Assembly (NCBI GenBank): GCA_964438995.1
Contig: CAYTMQ010000005.1
Coordinates: forward strand, 153,843 to 217,842
Source of the DNA: JABMMZ01 sp964438995
Lineage (GTDB): Bacteria > Bacteroidota > Bacteroidia > NS11-12g > UBA955
DNA length: 64,000 nt
Direction: 5' to 3'
How positions within the stretch are numbered: position 1 is the stretch's first letter; each line of letters opens with the position of its first letter. A program made the position numbers and the translations under genes. Positions 53,901 to 61,536 of this stretch are shown one piece after another. Below the pieces are notes generated by a model, which was not told the DNA's origin, searched no databases, and saw only the letters and a program-made list of their open reading frames with translations.

Positions 53901-55007
53901 ATGAAATACGAAGCGTATGCCTTGTCTGAAAAATTCCCTAAGGGAAGGATTAATGGAACTCTCGAAATCATTAACCATACGCTATGTTTTATAGACATTG
54001 ACAACACTGTCTCTGGCATGCCTATAGACGAAGTTAAAATCACTCAAGGCGGCGCTGGAAATAGATACATTTATTTTACCCACGATAAATACCCTGGCTT
54101 AACTTTATACACCGACGATAAAAGCATTCTCAATATTGAGGAAATTAAAAACAACCCAACACTTAGAGCCAATGCTTCCAAAATAAAAGCCAATAGACGT
54201 GGTTTGTATGTTTTCTTGTTTTTATTTATTGGTCTTTTTGTGGTTGGTATCGCGTCGTTGTATATTTTTAGAGGTAAAATAGTAGAACATCTTGCCAATT
54301 TGGTCTCGCCACAAACCGAACAAGAATTGGCAAAATCGCTTAAAGAAAGTGCCATAGCTGGAAAAACAATCATCACTGATTCTGCCATCAATGCACAACT
54401 AGCAGTTATAACAACACCTTTGGTTAATGCAGTAGAAAACAAAGACTTTAAATTCACATTTACCATCATAGAAGACGAGACGTTGAATGCTTTTGCCTTA
54501 CCTGGTGGGACCGTTATCATCCATAGTGAGTTGATCAAAAAAGCAAAGACTCCAGAAGAAGTAGCGGGTGTATTAGCCCACGAAATATCTCACGTTACCA
54601 GAAGACACCATGTTAGAAGTATCATTGGGAATCTTGGGATTTGGGTGGTGTTAAGAGGATTATTAGGTGATATGACTGGAGTATCTGCAGATATTGCAAC
54701 AGTTGGCGCTACCTTAGGAACCTTAAAATACAGCAGAGGATTTGAAACCGAATCGGACAACAGTGGTTATGCTTTACTAGACAAAGCCCACATAGATCCA
54801 AAAGGTATGATAGATTTTTTCACTACTTTGCAGAAGGAACATGGCAACATGGAAATGGCAGAATTTATGAGTACCCACCCTGCCACAGAAAACAGAATTG
54901 AAAATTTAAAATCCAAACACCCAAGTTCAACTTCGTTTATGCACTTCGACTTGGATTTCAAACAATTTCAAAAGAACATAGAGGAGCAATTGGGGAAGGG
55001 GAAATAG
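53901..55007 (+). CDS. M48-family membrane-bound metallopeptidase
   Basis: A 368-residue peptidase. The zinc site HEISHVTRRHH begins at His227 (Glu228, His231), after GVLA. One transmembrane segment (about 102-124, YVFLFLFIGLFVVGIASLYIF) separates an N-terminal domain from the catalytic domain. ETESDNSGYALL supplies the third zinc ligand, as in M48 enzymes such as HtpX and BepA. The ATG at 53901 is preferred to a TTG at 53877. The stop codon TAG is itself the first part of an AGGATTT repeat array. It precedes three AIM24 genes on the same strand. Confidence 0.9.
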   Translation: MKYEAYALSEKFPKGRINGTLEIINHTLCFIDIDNTVSGMPIDEVKITQGGAGNRYIYFTHDKYPGLTLYTDDKSILNIEEIKNNPTLRANASKIKANRRGLYVFLFLFIGLFVVGIASLYIFRGKIVEHLANLVSPQTEQELAKSLKESAIAGKTIITDSAINAQLAVITTPLVNAVENKDFKFTFTIIEDETLNAFALPGGTVIIHSELIKKAKTPEEVAGVLAHEISHVTRRHHVRSIIGNLGIWVVLRGLLGDMTGVSADIATVGATLGTLKYSRGFETESDNSGYALLDKAHIDPKGMIDFFTTLQKEHGNMEMAEFMSTHPATENRIENLKSKHPSSTSFMHFDLDFKQFQKNIEEQLGKGK

Positions 55008-55154
55008 GAATTAGGATTTAGGATATAGGATTTAGGATTTAGTGGGCTGATACCCAAATCTAATAACTAATAACTCTGTATAAGAGTCTCGGGGACTCAA
55101 CTCTATACAGAGCAGGCAAATAACAAGTAACTAATAACGAATAACATATAACAT
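55004..55154. repeat. Repeat spacer with 39-nt palindrome copy C and heptamers
   Basis: It starts with AGGATTT-type heptamers (55004-55042), which resemble those at the window end (63935-63985), followed by GGGCTGATACCC. Palindrome copy C lies at 55074-55112 in minus orientation (arms CTCTGTATA / TATACAGAG), flanked on both sides by degenerate TAATAAC heptamers. Read in reverse, the right flank matches the left flank of copy A, including TTATTTGCCTG next to the hairpin. Confidence 0.85.
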
Positions 55155-55157
55155 CAA

Positions 55158-55820
55158 ATGAACATAACAGTAGAAGGCGCACCAGCATTTGGATTTTTGC
55201 ATGTTGATCTCGAACCGGGAGAAAAATTCATGACAGAATCTGATGCAATGGCTAGTATGAGCGCCGCAATGGACATGACCGCCAAATTGAATGGTGGTTT
55301 AATTAAAGGACTTCTAAAAAAGTTCTTAGGAGGTGAAAGTTTATTCATCAACGAATTCGCCAACAACACTCAGTCGACCTTGAGACTTACCGTTACGCAA
55401 CCATTCCCAGGTGATGTAATGGTACTTGACATCAAAGACGGCGAGAAATTGTACTTACAACCAGGTGCCTACATCTGTTCAGAGCCAAGTGTAAAATTGG
55501 GTATGAAATGGGCAGGTTTTAATTCATGGATTGGTGGTGAAGGTTTGTTTAAACTGGAAATCAGTGGTAGTGGCAAAGTAGCAATTGGCGCTTATGGCGG
55601 ATTGCTAGAAAAAGAAGTCACGGGCGAATTGATTGTTGACACCGACCACCTTGTAGCTTATCCTCCAGGATTCAGCATTAAAACACAACTATCAGGCAAC
55701 ATCATTTCAAGTTTTACAAGTGGTGAAGGATTGGTGATGCGCTTGAAAGGCAATGGCAAAATCATTGTCCAAACAAGAAGTATCGGAGGCTTAACCAAAT
55801 GGGTCAATAGATTTTTATAA
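55158..55820 (+). CDS. AIM24-family protein, paralogue 1
   Basis: A 220-residue protein of the AIM24 / TIGR00266 family, a beta-sandwich fold with no known enzyme activity. VDLEPGEKFMTESDAMASMS is the conserved first part. LKKFLGGESLFINEFANN is the family hallmark, and SGSGKVAIGAYGGLLEKEV and GNIISSFTSGEGLVMRLKGNGKIIVQTR are the later strands. No signal peptide, so probably cytoplasmic. First of three paralogues, separated from the second by a 63-bp repeat array. Confidence 0.9.
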   Translation: MNITVEGAPAFGFLHVDLEPGEKFMTESDAMASMSAAMDMTAKLNGGLIKGLLKKFLGGESLFINEFANNTQSTLRLTVTQPFPGDVMVLDIKDGEKLYLQPGAYICSEPSVKLGMKWAGFNSWIGGEGLFKLEISGSGKVAIGAYGGLLEKEVTGELIVDTDHLVAYPPGFSIKTQLSGNIISSFTSGEGLVMRLKGNGKIIVQTRSIGGLTKWVNRFL

Positions 55821-55839
55821 TTAAAAAGTTAAAAGTCAA

Positions 55840-56076
55840 AAGTTAAAAGTCAAAAGAATTCTTGTAGGTCGAAGGACTGCGACCGAGACAATTAAAAGTC
55901 AAAAGTTAAAAGTCAAAAGAATTCTTGTAAGTCGAAGGGCTGCGACCGAGACAATTAAAAGTCAAAAGTTAAAAGTCAAAAGAATTCTTGTAGGTCGAAG
56001 GGCTGCGACCGAGACAATTAAAAGTTAAAAGTTAAAAGGATTTCTTGTAGGTAGAAGGGCTGCGACCGAGACTTGG
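55840..56076. repeat. Four-copy 63-bp tandem repeat array
   Basis: Units begin CTTGTAGGTCGAAGG at 55861, 55924, 55987 and 56044 (periods 63, 63, 57). Each contains a hairpin GGTCG…CGACC and the words CCGAGACAATTAAAAG. Between them are TTAAAAG-type heptamers. It lies between AIM24 paralogues 1 and 2. Confidence 0.9.
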
Positions 56077-56106
56077 AGAAAACAAAAAAATAATTAAAAA
56101 ACAAAA

Positions 56107-56784
56107 ATGAACATTGATATATTAATGAGACCCGGAAGTTCAGTAGCCAAAGTGCAGCTGAATGCGGGCGAACAAATAACAGCTGAGGGTGGCTCTATGA
56201 TAGCCATGAGCAGCGATGTCATGATGGAAACCACCACACATAAAAAAAACAGTGGAGGCATCATGAAAGGTTTAAAAAGAATGTTAAGTGGAGAGAGTTT
56301 CTTTCTCAACCATTTCACTGCAGGCAATAGCGGTGGCGAAATTTATTTAGCCCCAACTTTGCATGGAGATGTGATGATGAAAGAATTAAACGCTGAAAAA
56401 CTTATAGTACAAGGCGGTTCTTACATGGCCTCAGAACCAGATATTGAGGTTGATTTTAGTTGGCAAGGCATGAAATCAATTTTCTCTGGAGAAGGCTTGT
56501 TTTGGTTGAACCTTAATGGCACTGGCAAAGTACTCATCAACGCATATGGTGTTATTTACCCTGTAGAAATTGATGGCGAATACATTGTAGATACAGGACA
56601 TATTGTAGCATTCGAACCAAGCCTAAGTTTTACCATCAGCAAAGCAGGCGCCAGCTGGATGTCATCAATTTTAGGTGGCGAAGGATTGGTATGTCGTTTC
56701 AAAGGGAAAGGCACTTTGTGGTGTCAATCTCACAACCCTAACAGTTTCGGAGGTACACTAGGCCCAGGACTTAAACCACTATAA
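56107..56784 (+). CDS. AIM24-family protein, paralogue 2
   Basis: A 225-residue AIM24 protein. VQLNAGEQITAEGGSMIAMS, LKRMLSGESFFLNHFTAG, SGEGLFWLNLNGTGKVLINAYG and VDTGHIVAFEPSLSFTI are the family motifs. The tail NPNSFGGTLGPGLKPL carries extra Gly/Pro residues. It follows the repeat array and runs into paralogue 3 after a 6-nt gap, so these two form an operon. No signal peptide. Confidence 0.9.
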   Translation: MNIDILMRPGSSVAKVQLNAGEQITAEGGSMIAMSSDVMMETTTHKKNSGGIMKGLKRMLSGESFFLNHFTAGNSGGEIYLAPTLHGDVMMKELNAEKLIVQGGSYMASEPDIEVDFSWQGMKSIFSGEGLFWLNLNGTGKVLINAYGVIYPVEIDGEYIVDTGHIVAFEPSLSFTISKAGASWMSSILGGEGLVCRFKGKGTLWCQSHNPNSFGGTLGPGLKPL

Positions 56785-56790
56785 TACATC

Positions 56791-57459
56791 ATGGAAAAAT
56801 TTGAATTTACAATCGATCATAAACCAGACTACAGTTTTTTAACTGTACAAATACCTGCCAATACAACTTTGAAAGTTGAAGCTTCTGCAATGGCAACTAT
56901 GGATACCAATATCCAAATGAAAACAAAATTTAAAGGTGGATTAGGCCGCTTCTTAACAGGAGAATCTCTATTCATCAATGAATTTACTGCTCAAAATGGC
57001 GCTGGTGAAATCACCATTGCTCCTCCTGCGCCTGGCGACTTATGCCATGTTTACCTTGACAATGAAACCATGTTCCTACAGAACTCAGCCTTTGTGGCTT
57101 CTAGTCCAACTGTTGCAGTTGATTCAAAATGGCAAGGTGTAACGAAAGCGTTTTTCTCTGGAGAGAACATGTTCTTAATCAAAGCCAGCGGTCAGGGTGA
57201 TTTATGGTTCAACAGTTATGGTGGCATCCTTGAAATTGATGTGCAAGATTCATACATCGTTGACACTGGACATATTGTTGCTTTCACTCAAGGTCTCGAA
57301 TACAGAGTCTCTCGAGTTGGTGGTTACAAATCACTATTTTTCTCAGGCGAAGGATTTGTATGCCGATTCAGTGGACAAGGTAAGGTATGGATTCAAACCA
57401 GAAAAGTTGGTCCGCTTACAAGCTTCTTGCGACCATTTAGACCGCGTAAAAACGACTAA
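56791..57459 (+). CDS. AIM24-family protein, paralogue 3
   Basis: A 222-residue third paralogue. VQIPANTTLKVEASAMATMD, FLTGESLFINEFTAQNGAGE, GENMFLIKASGQGDLWFNSYG and VDTGHIVAFTQGLEY match the family. The last residues RPFRPRKND are basic. The three copies have clearly diverged outside the motifs, so the duplication is old. Followed by a terminator. Confidence 0.9.
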   Translation: MEKFEFTIDHKPDYSFLTVQIPANTTLKVEASAMATMDTNIQMKTKFKGGLGRFLTGESLFINEFTAQNGAGEITIAPPAPGDLCHVYLDNETMFLQNSAFVASSPTVAVDSKWQGVTKAFFSGENMFLIKASGQGDLWFNSYGGILEIDVQDSYIVDTGHIVAFTQGLEYRVSRVGGYKSLFFSGEGFVCRFSGQGKVWIQTRKVGPLTSFLRPFRPRKND

Positions 57460-57479
57460 TACAAAAGTATTTCATTTCA

Positions 57480-57510
57480 AAATGCTCGCTCAAAAGGCGG
57501 GCATTTTTAT
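57480..57510 (+). terminator. Intrinsic terminator after the AIM24 genes
   Basis: AAATGCTCGC / GCGGGCATTT stem (one mismatch or wobble) with a 7-nt loop and TTTTT. It ends exactly where the convergent S1-domain gene ends. Confidence 0.85.
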
Positions 57511-58344
57511 TTACAAAAGATGAATACCATCTTCTTCTATTCTAATGAGTTTTTGTTTATACAATAAGCCAATCGACTTTTTAAATATTTTCTTACTAAT
57601 ACCTAGTTTATCGTTGATATCATCAGGATGTGATGCATCATGTAAATTTAAAAACCCTTTGTTGCGTTTCAATTCATCCAATATCATTTGAGCATTCGGT
57701 TCTATTGCAGAGTATCCTAATGGTTGTAGAGATATATCCAATTTATTGCCTTCTCTAATCTTTTTGATATATCCCTTCATTCTATCGCCAGTGCGTATTG
57801 CAGCGAAAACTTCATCGTGGTAAATTAGTCCACTATGTTGACCATCAACAATAACATTAACTCCTAGTTTGGTATTGTCGGCGATGATGATATCTACTTC
57901 CTGACCTTCTTCGTAATCGATATTATCATTATTGAGATAGCGTCTATATTTTTGAGTACCTACTAACCTACCGCTACTTTCATCAAAATACATGTAAATA
58001 AGGTAGAAGCCCCCAATTCTCATTCTATCCACTTGTTCACTAAAAGGCACGAACAAATCTTTCTCTAAACCCCAGTCCATAAAGGCACCAAACTTCGAAT
58101 TATCGACAGCTTGAAGCATTGCAAAACTATAGAGTGTTATTTTAGGCGTAAGAGTTGTCGCAACAATTCGTTCATCAAAATCTTGGTATACAAAGACGGT
58201 CAGCTTGTCGCCAATTTCGTAAGATTTTGGAATATACTTATTAGGCAAAAGCACTTCATTGTCCTTATCCCCATCACCAAGAAACAATCCCGGAGGTGTC
58301 AATCTAAGAATTTCTAAGGTATGATAAGTTCCAATCTGAAGCAT
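57511..58344 (-). CDS. CvfB-like S1-domain RNA-binding protein
   Basis: A 277-residue protein of the CvfB/YitL type with tandem S1-like OB-fold domains and a C-terminal winged-helix end. GTYHTLEILRLTPPGLFLGDGDKDNEVLLPNKYIP is the first S1-like domain, FGAFMDWGLEKDLFVPFSEQ the second and HSGLIYHDEVFAAIRTGDRMKGYIKKIREGNKLDISLQPLG the third. Known members bind RNA and affect virulence-gene expression. The ATG at 58344 is preferred to one further upstream. TACCTTTG (58348-58355) ends 3 nt before it, suggesting a leaderless mRNA. Confidence 0.85.
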   Translation of the reverse strand: MLQIGTYHTLEILRLTPPGLFLGDGDKDNEVLLPNKYIPKSYEIGDKLTVFVYQDFDERIVATTLTPKITLYSFAMLQAVDNSKFGAFMDWGLEKDLFVPFSEQVDRMRIGGFYLIYMYFDESSGRLVGTQKYRRYLNNDNIDYEEGQEVDIIIADNTKLGVNVIVDGQHSGLIYHDEVFAAIRTGDRMKGYIKKIREGNKLDISLQPLGYSAIEPNAQMILDELKRNKGFLNLHDASHPDDINDKLGISKKIFKKSIGLLYKQKLIRIEEDGIHLL

Positions 58345-58380
58345 GTGCAAAGGTAACTTAATATTTCTACAAATCAACTT

Positions 58381-58545
58381 AGAGGTTCCTTAGGCGCGGA
58401 CTGATGGCTTCCGACGTCGGAGGTCGCAACGTCGGAGGTTACAACATCGGAGGTTGAAACGTCGGAGGTGTCAACCTCGGAGGTCGCAACGCTTGCCTAG
58501 TATCGAGTCGAGTCTTCGAGAATCTGATATTGGGTCGGAGGTTTT
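58381..58545. repeat. 15-bp tandem array and 39-nt palindrome copy D
   Basis: Five tandem 15-bp units with consensus CGTCGGAGGTYGCAA run from 58415 to 58489, without indels. They are followed by CGCTTG and palindrome copy D (58496-58534: arms CCTAGTATC / GATATTGGG, two wobble pairs, core GAGTCGAGTCTTCGAGAA), then TCGGAGGTT, the same word as the array unit. The array thus seems to have grown from the flank of the palindrome element. Confidence 0.88.
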
Positions 58546-58547
58546 AT

Positions 58548-58973
58548 TTATTTCTTAGGATATTTCTTTTGATAATGCTTAATGGTTGCAAGACTCAACT
58601 GCTTCAAGACTTCTAAATCGATGTCAGCGATTGACTTGACATAAATACAACCCTTGGTAATTTTGTATTTACCCAAGTTTTCTAACAACTCATTGCAATT
58701 AACTTCGGGCATATATACATATAAAGAAAAAGCAGCTTTACGTGGCGAAAATGCAATCAAAGGCGCATCTCCTTCCCTACCACTGTCGTATTTGTAATGG
58801 TATTTTCCAAAACCAATAATGCTTGGTCCCCACATTTTGGCTGGAGCTTTTGCCCATTTACTCATAAGCTCTATCAATTGATACGACTCAACAATCTTCT
58901 TTTCATTCCCAACAAATGAAACTAAAAAATCATCTATACTTACTTCTGTTTCTTGAGTTTTATTTTTTGCCAT
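58548..58973 (-). CDS. DUF1801-family protein
   Basis: A 141-residue protein matching DUF1801 (YdhG-like). VESYQLIELMSKWAKAPAKMWGPSIIGFGKYHYKYDSGREGDAPLIAFSPRKAAFSLYVYM is the conserved core with the W-x-x-x-x-x-G-F-G pattern. No function is established. It ends just beside palindrome copy D. The upstream 374 nt carry no clear promoter. Confidence 0.82.
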   Translation of the reverse strand: MAKNKTQETEVSIDDFLVSFVGNEKKIVESYQLIELMSKWAKAPAKMWGPSIIGFGKYHYKYDSGREGDAPLIAFSPRKAAFSLYVYMPEVNCNELLENLGKYKITKGCIYVKSIADIDLEVLKQLSLATIKHYQKKYPKK

Positions 58974-59347
58974 AATTAATCTTTGTATTGTCTAGACTGG
59001 TATATATTGACTTTGTAAATACCTTCTGCATATCTGTATTTCTTATAAATACGCTTTCTGTATTCATAAAACTCCTTCAATGAATCATAATAAAACCATC
59101 ATCATCCATATAAACTTAAAGCCTTTGATTTTCATTTTAGAAATAGTATATACAATGATACAATATCTATTTAAATATTAAAATAACCGATTCAAAGGAA
59201 TCATGCAACTGAATTGCACACTCTGGAATTCGTTTATTAACATTTCGCCTTGCATTGGTCCATTCATTAAGTAAAACGCCCAATAATCAACTGCCATTTA
59301 TGTTCATCGCTTTATACCTTCATCATTGCAGATAAAATTATTTATTT
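58974..59347. other. 374-nt intergenic region, no convincing gene
   Basis: AT-rich. Two small hairpins lie next to each other: GATTC-AAAG-GAATC (59189-59202) and TGCAA-CTGAA-TTGCA (59204-59218), about 130-160 nt before the HUH protein gene. IS200/IS605 elements carry hairpins near their ends, but no matching right-end hairpin is seen. Otherwise nothing is recognised. Confidence 0.4.
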
Positions 59348-59806
59348 ATGCAAGAAAAATATCACATCTTTCACACTGTTTTTAGTGTCTACGGAAAAGA
59401 GAATTTGTTTAAAGAAGAGGACCTCAATTTCATATTCTTGGGACTCAAACAACTTTTTTTACAATTAGGCGGTCAACCAATTGCAATTGGCGGTCACATA
59501 GACCACATACACTTATTGTTCAAAGTGAATGATGCCTATGATTCACCGAGTCTGATAGTGCAATTGATGAATAAAAGCAAAGATTGGATCAATGAGAATT
59601 TCGATTTCAAAAATCAGTTCTGTTGGCAGCAAGGTCAGATAGGTTTTTCAATACCTCCAGCATTAATGGACGATTTTAGAATGTTTGTTGAACATCAAGA
59701 ATTTGTTCATAAAGTTTCCACTTTTAAAGAAGAAATGAAAGACATGTTGTCAATTTTATGTTTTCCTTTTGACAACGATTCTACCTTCGAGTTTTATGAT
59801 CAATAA
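59348..59806 (+). CDS. IS200/Y1-transposase-like HUH protein lacking the catalytic Tyr
   Basis: A 152-residue protein of the IS200/IS605 TnpA (Y1, HUH) type, a full-length domain for this family. The N-terminus YHIFHTVFSVY is typical. The metal-binding HUH motif is HIDHIHLLF (His53, His55). WINENFDFKNQFCWQQGQIGFSI matches the family's SKWINEK…FEWQEGYGAFS. The catalytic helix, normally Y-I-x-x-Q, reads FVEHQ: Phe113 stands where the nucleophilic Tyr should be, while Gln117 is kept. Cleavage through a 5'-phosphotyrosine is thus not expected, so the protein is either dead or domesticated as a DNA hairpin binder. No flanking IS ends are obvious. It overlaps the convergent gene by 7 nt. Confidence 0.82.
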   Translation: MQEKYHIFHTVFSVYGKENLFKEEDLNFIFLGLKQLFLQLGGQPIAIGGHIDHIHLLFKVNDAYDSPSLIVQLMNKSKDWINENFDFKNQFCWQQGQIGFSIPPALMDDFRMFVEHQEFVHKVSTFKEEMKDMLSILCFPFDNDSTFEFYDQ

Positions 59807-61455
59807 TCATAAGCTTTCATGTCGCAATTGATTCTCAAACCAACGCCCAAAGTGGTGTTACTGCCTCCAGTAATCTTTCTATAATTCAGTCTGAAATCAA
59901 AAAAGATATTGTGTTTGATCATGTAAGACAAGGCCAAATTTGCAGTTAGCAATTGCACTTCTTTGCCAACATACATCACAGAACCGTTATCAGAAAATCG
60001 TGTAGTGTAAGGGCGAAGAATATTAGACCCATAATTGCGGCCGTTTAAGAAACTGTCTCTGCCCATTTTAGCGTAAGTTATGGTAGTTGTTATACCAAAT
60101 TTACCCTTAATCAAGTATTTAATTTCACTTACCAATTCAGCAAAATTAGAGCCCAAAGGATGCGCTAGTGCTTGATTGAAATGAGAGAAGCTTTGTGTTG
60201 GTCGCATGTGTGAATAGGTAAACGGTCGAGCTCTGTTATATTCTAACAACACATCAAGGTTATACACTTTAAATAAGTCGAATGCTCTTGCGCCTATTTG
60301 ATATCCATATTTATTTCCCCACCAATCAGGTTGGTTTTTTAAGAATTTCAAATTGAATTCATCCAACACTAATTGCATATAAAAATGGTATTTATTCCTC
60401 AACATATAATTGGCATCAAGAGCAATCATACTGTTATCGCGACTCCCTAAATTGGATTCAACGGCTCTATAAAAAATAACTGGATTAAGATAGTTTAAAT
60501 CGTATTGATTCATTTGAGTGCTGTCCATTCTATCGAATATCACCATCTCATTCAACCCAATATGCAAATTGCGAATAGGATTATAACTCAATCTGTGAAA
60601 CGCACCATACTTTTTGCCATACAACACATTACTCATCACTGGCCCATTATCTGTAAACTGTGTGAATAGATTTTGATAATGGAATCTTCCAACATCTGTA
60701 TTGACTTTCAAAAACAAATACTGTGGGGCAAAATCGCTTAAAATCATAGAGCGATAACCGCAACCAATTTTATTCCTATCGTGACCGAATTGAAACTTGA
60801 TGTAGTTTTTAACTGCATTGAAAGTGATGTATCCTCTTGCTTGAAAATAATCTACAGCGCCTCCTTTTTTAAACTTTTTATAAAACAATTCATTGGGTAC
60901 AAAATTCAAAGAATCTGTAAAGTACTGATATGGATATGGCAACAAAGCTTGATTGTCGGTAGCATACGTATAAAACCCTACCCCTCTATCCAATCCGCCT
61001 ATATTACCATAAATTTCTGCTCCTCTTTTGTTGGTCCACACCATTCCACTATCGTTGCTACCACCTTCAAAATGTATGACAGGATTGATGACCAAAGCAT
61101 ACTGATCTTTTTTTTCAGATGAAAACAAATTGAATCCATCTTTGTAAAAATATTTAAGGAATGGCTTTTTTAAAACTTTGTCTGATTGGTAGTATCTATT
61201 TTTCCCTTCAATGATCTCTATCTCAGAATTTGTATCAGGCTCGAAATACATTCTTCGAGGAGTTCTATGCAATGTAAAATCTGGTGCTAACACTATTACC
61301 TTAATAGCTTCAAATGTATGGCTGCTATTTCTAATTGTATAACGGTATTGACTCCGAAAAGCTTCATATTCTTGCCAAGAACCAACAGTATTAAAGACAC
61401 CCTGAGCATTTGCAACAGAGTAAAAGAAGATCAACAGGAGTCGTAAATGCTTCAT
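59800..61455 (-). CDS. Outer-membrane beta-barrel protein, RemB/Wzi-like
   Basis: A 551-residue outer-membrane protein. MKHLRLLLIFFYSVANAQ is the signal peptide. The body is rich in aromatic beta strands with alternating polar residues, ending YDY. Segments such as KFQFGHDRNKIGCGYRSMILSDFAPQYLFLKV, and the many 'YxFxxx…NxY' strands, resemble the Wzi/RemB group (capsule assembly Wzi or gliding motility protein RemB). The match is by pattern, so the exact role is open. TACATTTG (61464-61471) ends 8 nt before the ATG. Confidence 0.6.
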   Translation of the reverse strand: MKHLRLLLIFFYSVANAQGVFNTVGSWQEYEAFRSQYRYTIRNSSHTFEAIKVIVLAPDFTLHRTPRRMYFEPDTNSEIEIIEGKNRYYQSDKVLKKPFLKYFYKDGFNLFSSEKKDQYALVINPVIHFEGGSNDSGMVWTNKRGAEIYGNIGGLDRGVGFYTYATDNQALLPYPYQYFTDSLNFVPNELFYKKFKKGGAVDYFQARGYITFNAVKNYIKFQFGHDRNKIGCGYRSMILSDFAPQYLFLKVNTDVGRFHYQNLFTQFTDNGPVMSNVLYGKKYGAFHRLSYNPIRNLHIGLNEMVIFDRMDSTQMNQYDLNYLNPVIFYRAVESNLGSRDNSMIALDANYMLRNKYHFYMQLVLDEFNLKFLKNQPDWWGNKYGYQIGARAFDLFKVYNLDVLLEYNRARPFTYSHMRPTQSFSHFNQALAHPLGSNFAELVSEIKYLIKGKFGITTTITYAKMGRDSFLNGRNYGSNILRPYTTRFSDNGSVMYVGKEVQLLTANLALSYMIKHNIFFDFRLNYRKITGGSNTTLGVGLRINCDMKAYDY

Positions 61456-61500
61456 ATTTCATACAAATGTAGTGTATTTAAGTAAAATGAAATTTGATAT

Positions 61501-61533
61501 TTTGTAAAAATAAGCTGACAAATAGTACCTTTG
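61501..61533 (+). promoter_or_regulatory. Promoter overlapping the start region of the 98-residue gene
   Basis: TTTG (61501-61504), 21 nt, then TACCTTTG (61526-61533). The -7 box ends 3 nt before the ATG at 61537, so transcription should start at or beside the start codon. Confidence 0.6.
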
Positions 61534-61536
61534 ATT

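Noticed and set aside
55840..56076. CRISPR-like regular repeats
   Set aside because: The 63-bp units are contiguous and nearly identical throughout, with no unique spacers between them, so this is a tandem repeat.
58960..59067. A 35-codon minus-strand frame with an AAGGAG sequence 5 nt before its ATG, overlapping the DUF1801 start
   Set aside because: The product (MNTESVFIRNTDM…) resembles no known family and is not hydrophobic or repetitive. Bacteroidota seldom depend on Shine-Dalgarno sites, so the AAGGAG match is weak evidence.
58976..59090. A Tyr/Lys-rich minus-strand reading frame ending 2 nt before the DUF1801 gene
   Set aside because: It has no ATG, is preceded by two stop codons and shows no family resemblance. 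It may be a decayed remnant but cannot be supported.
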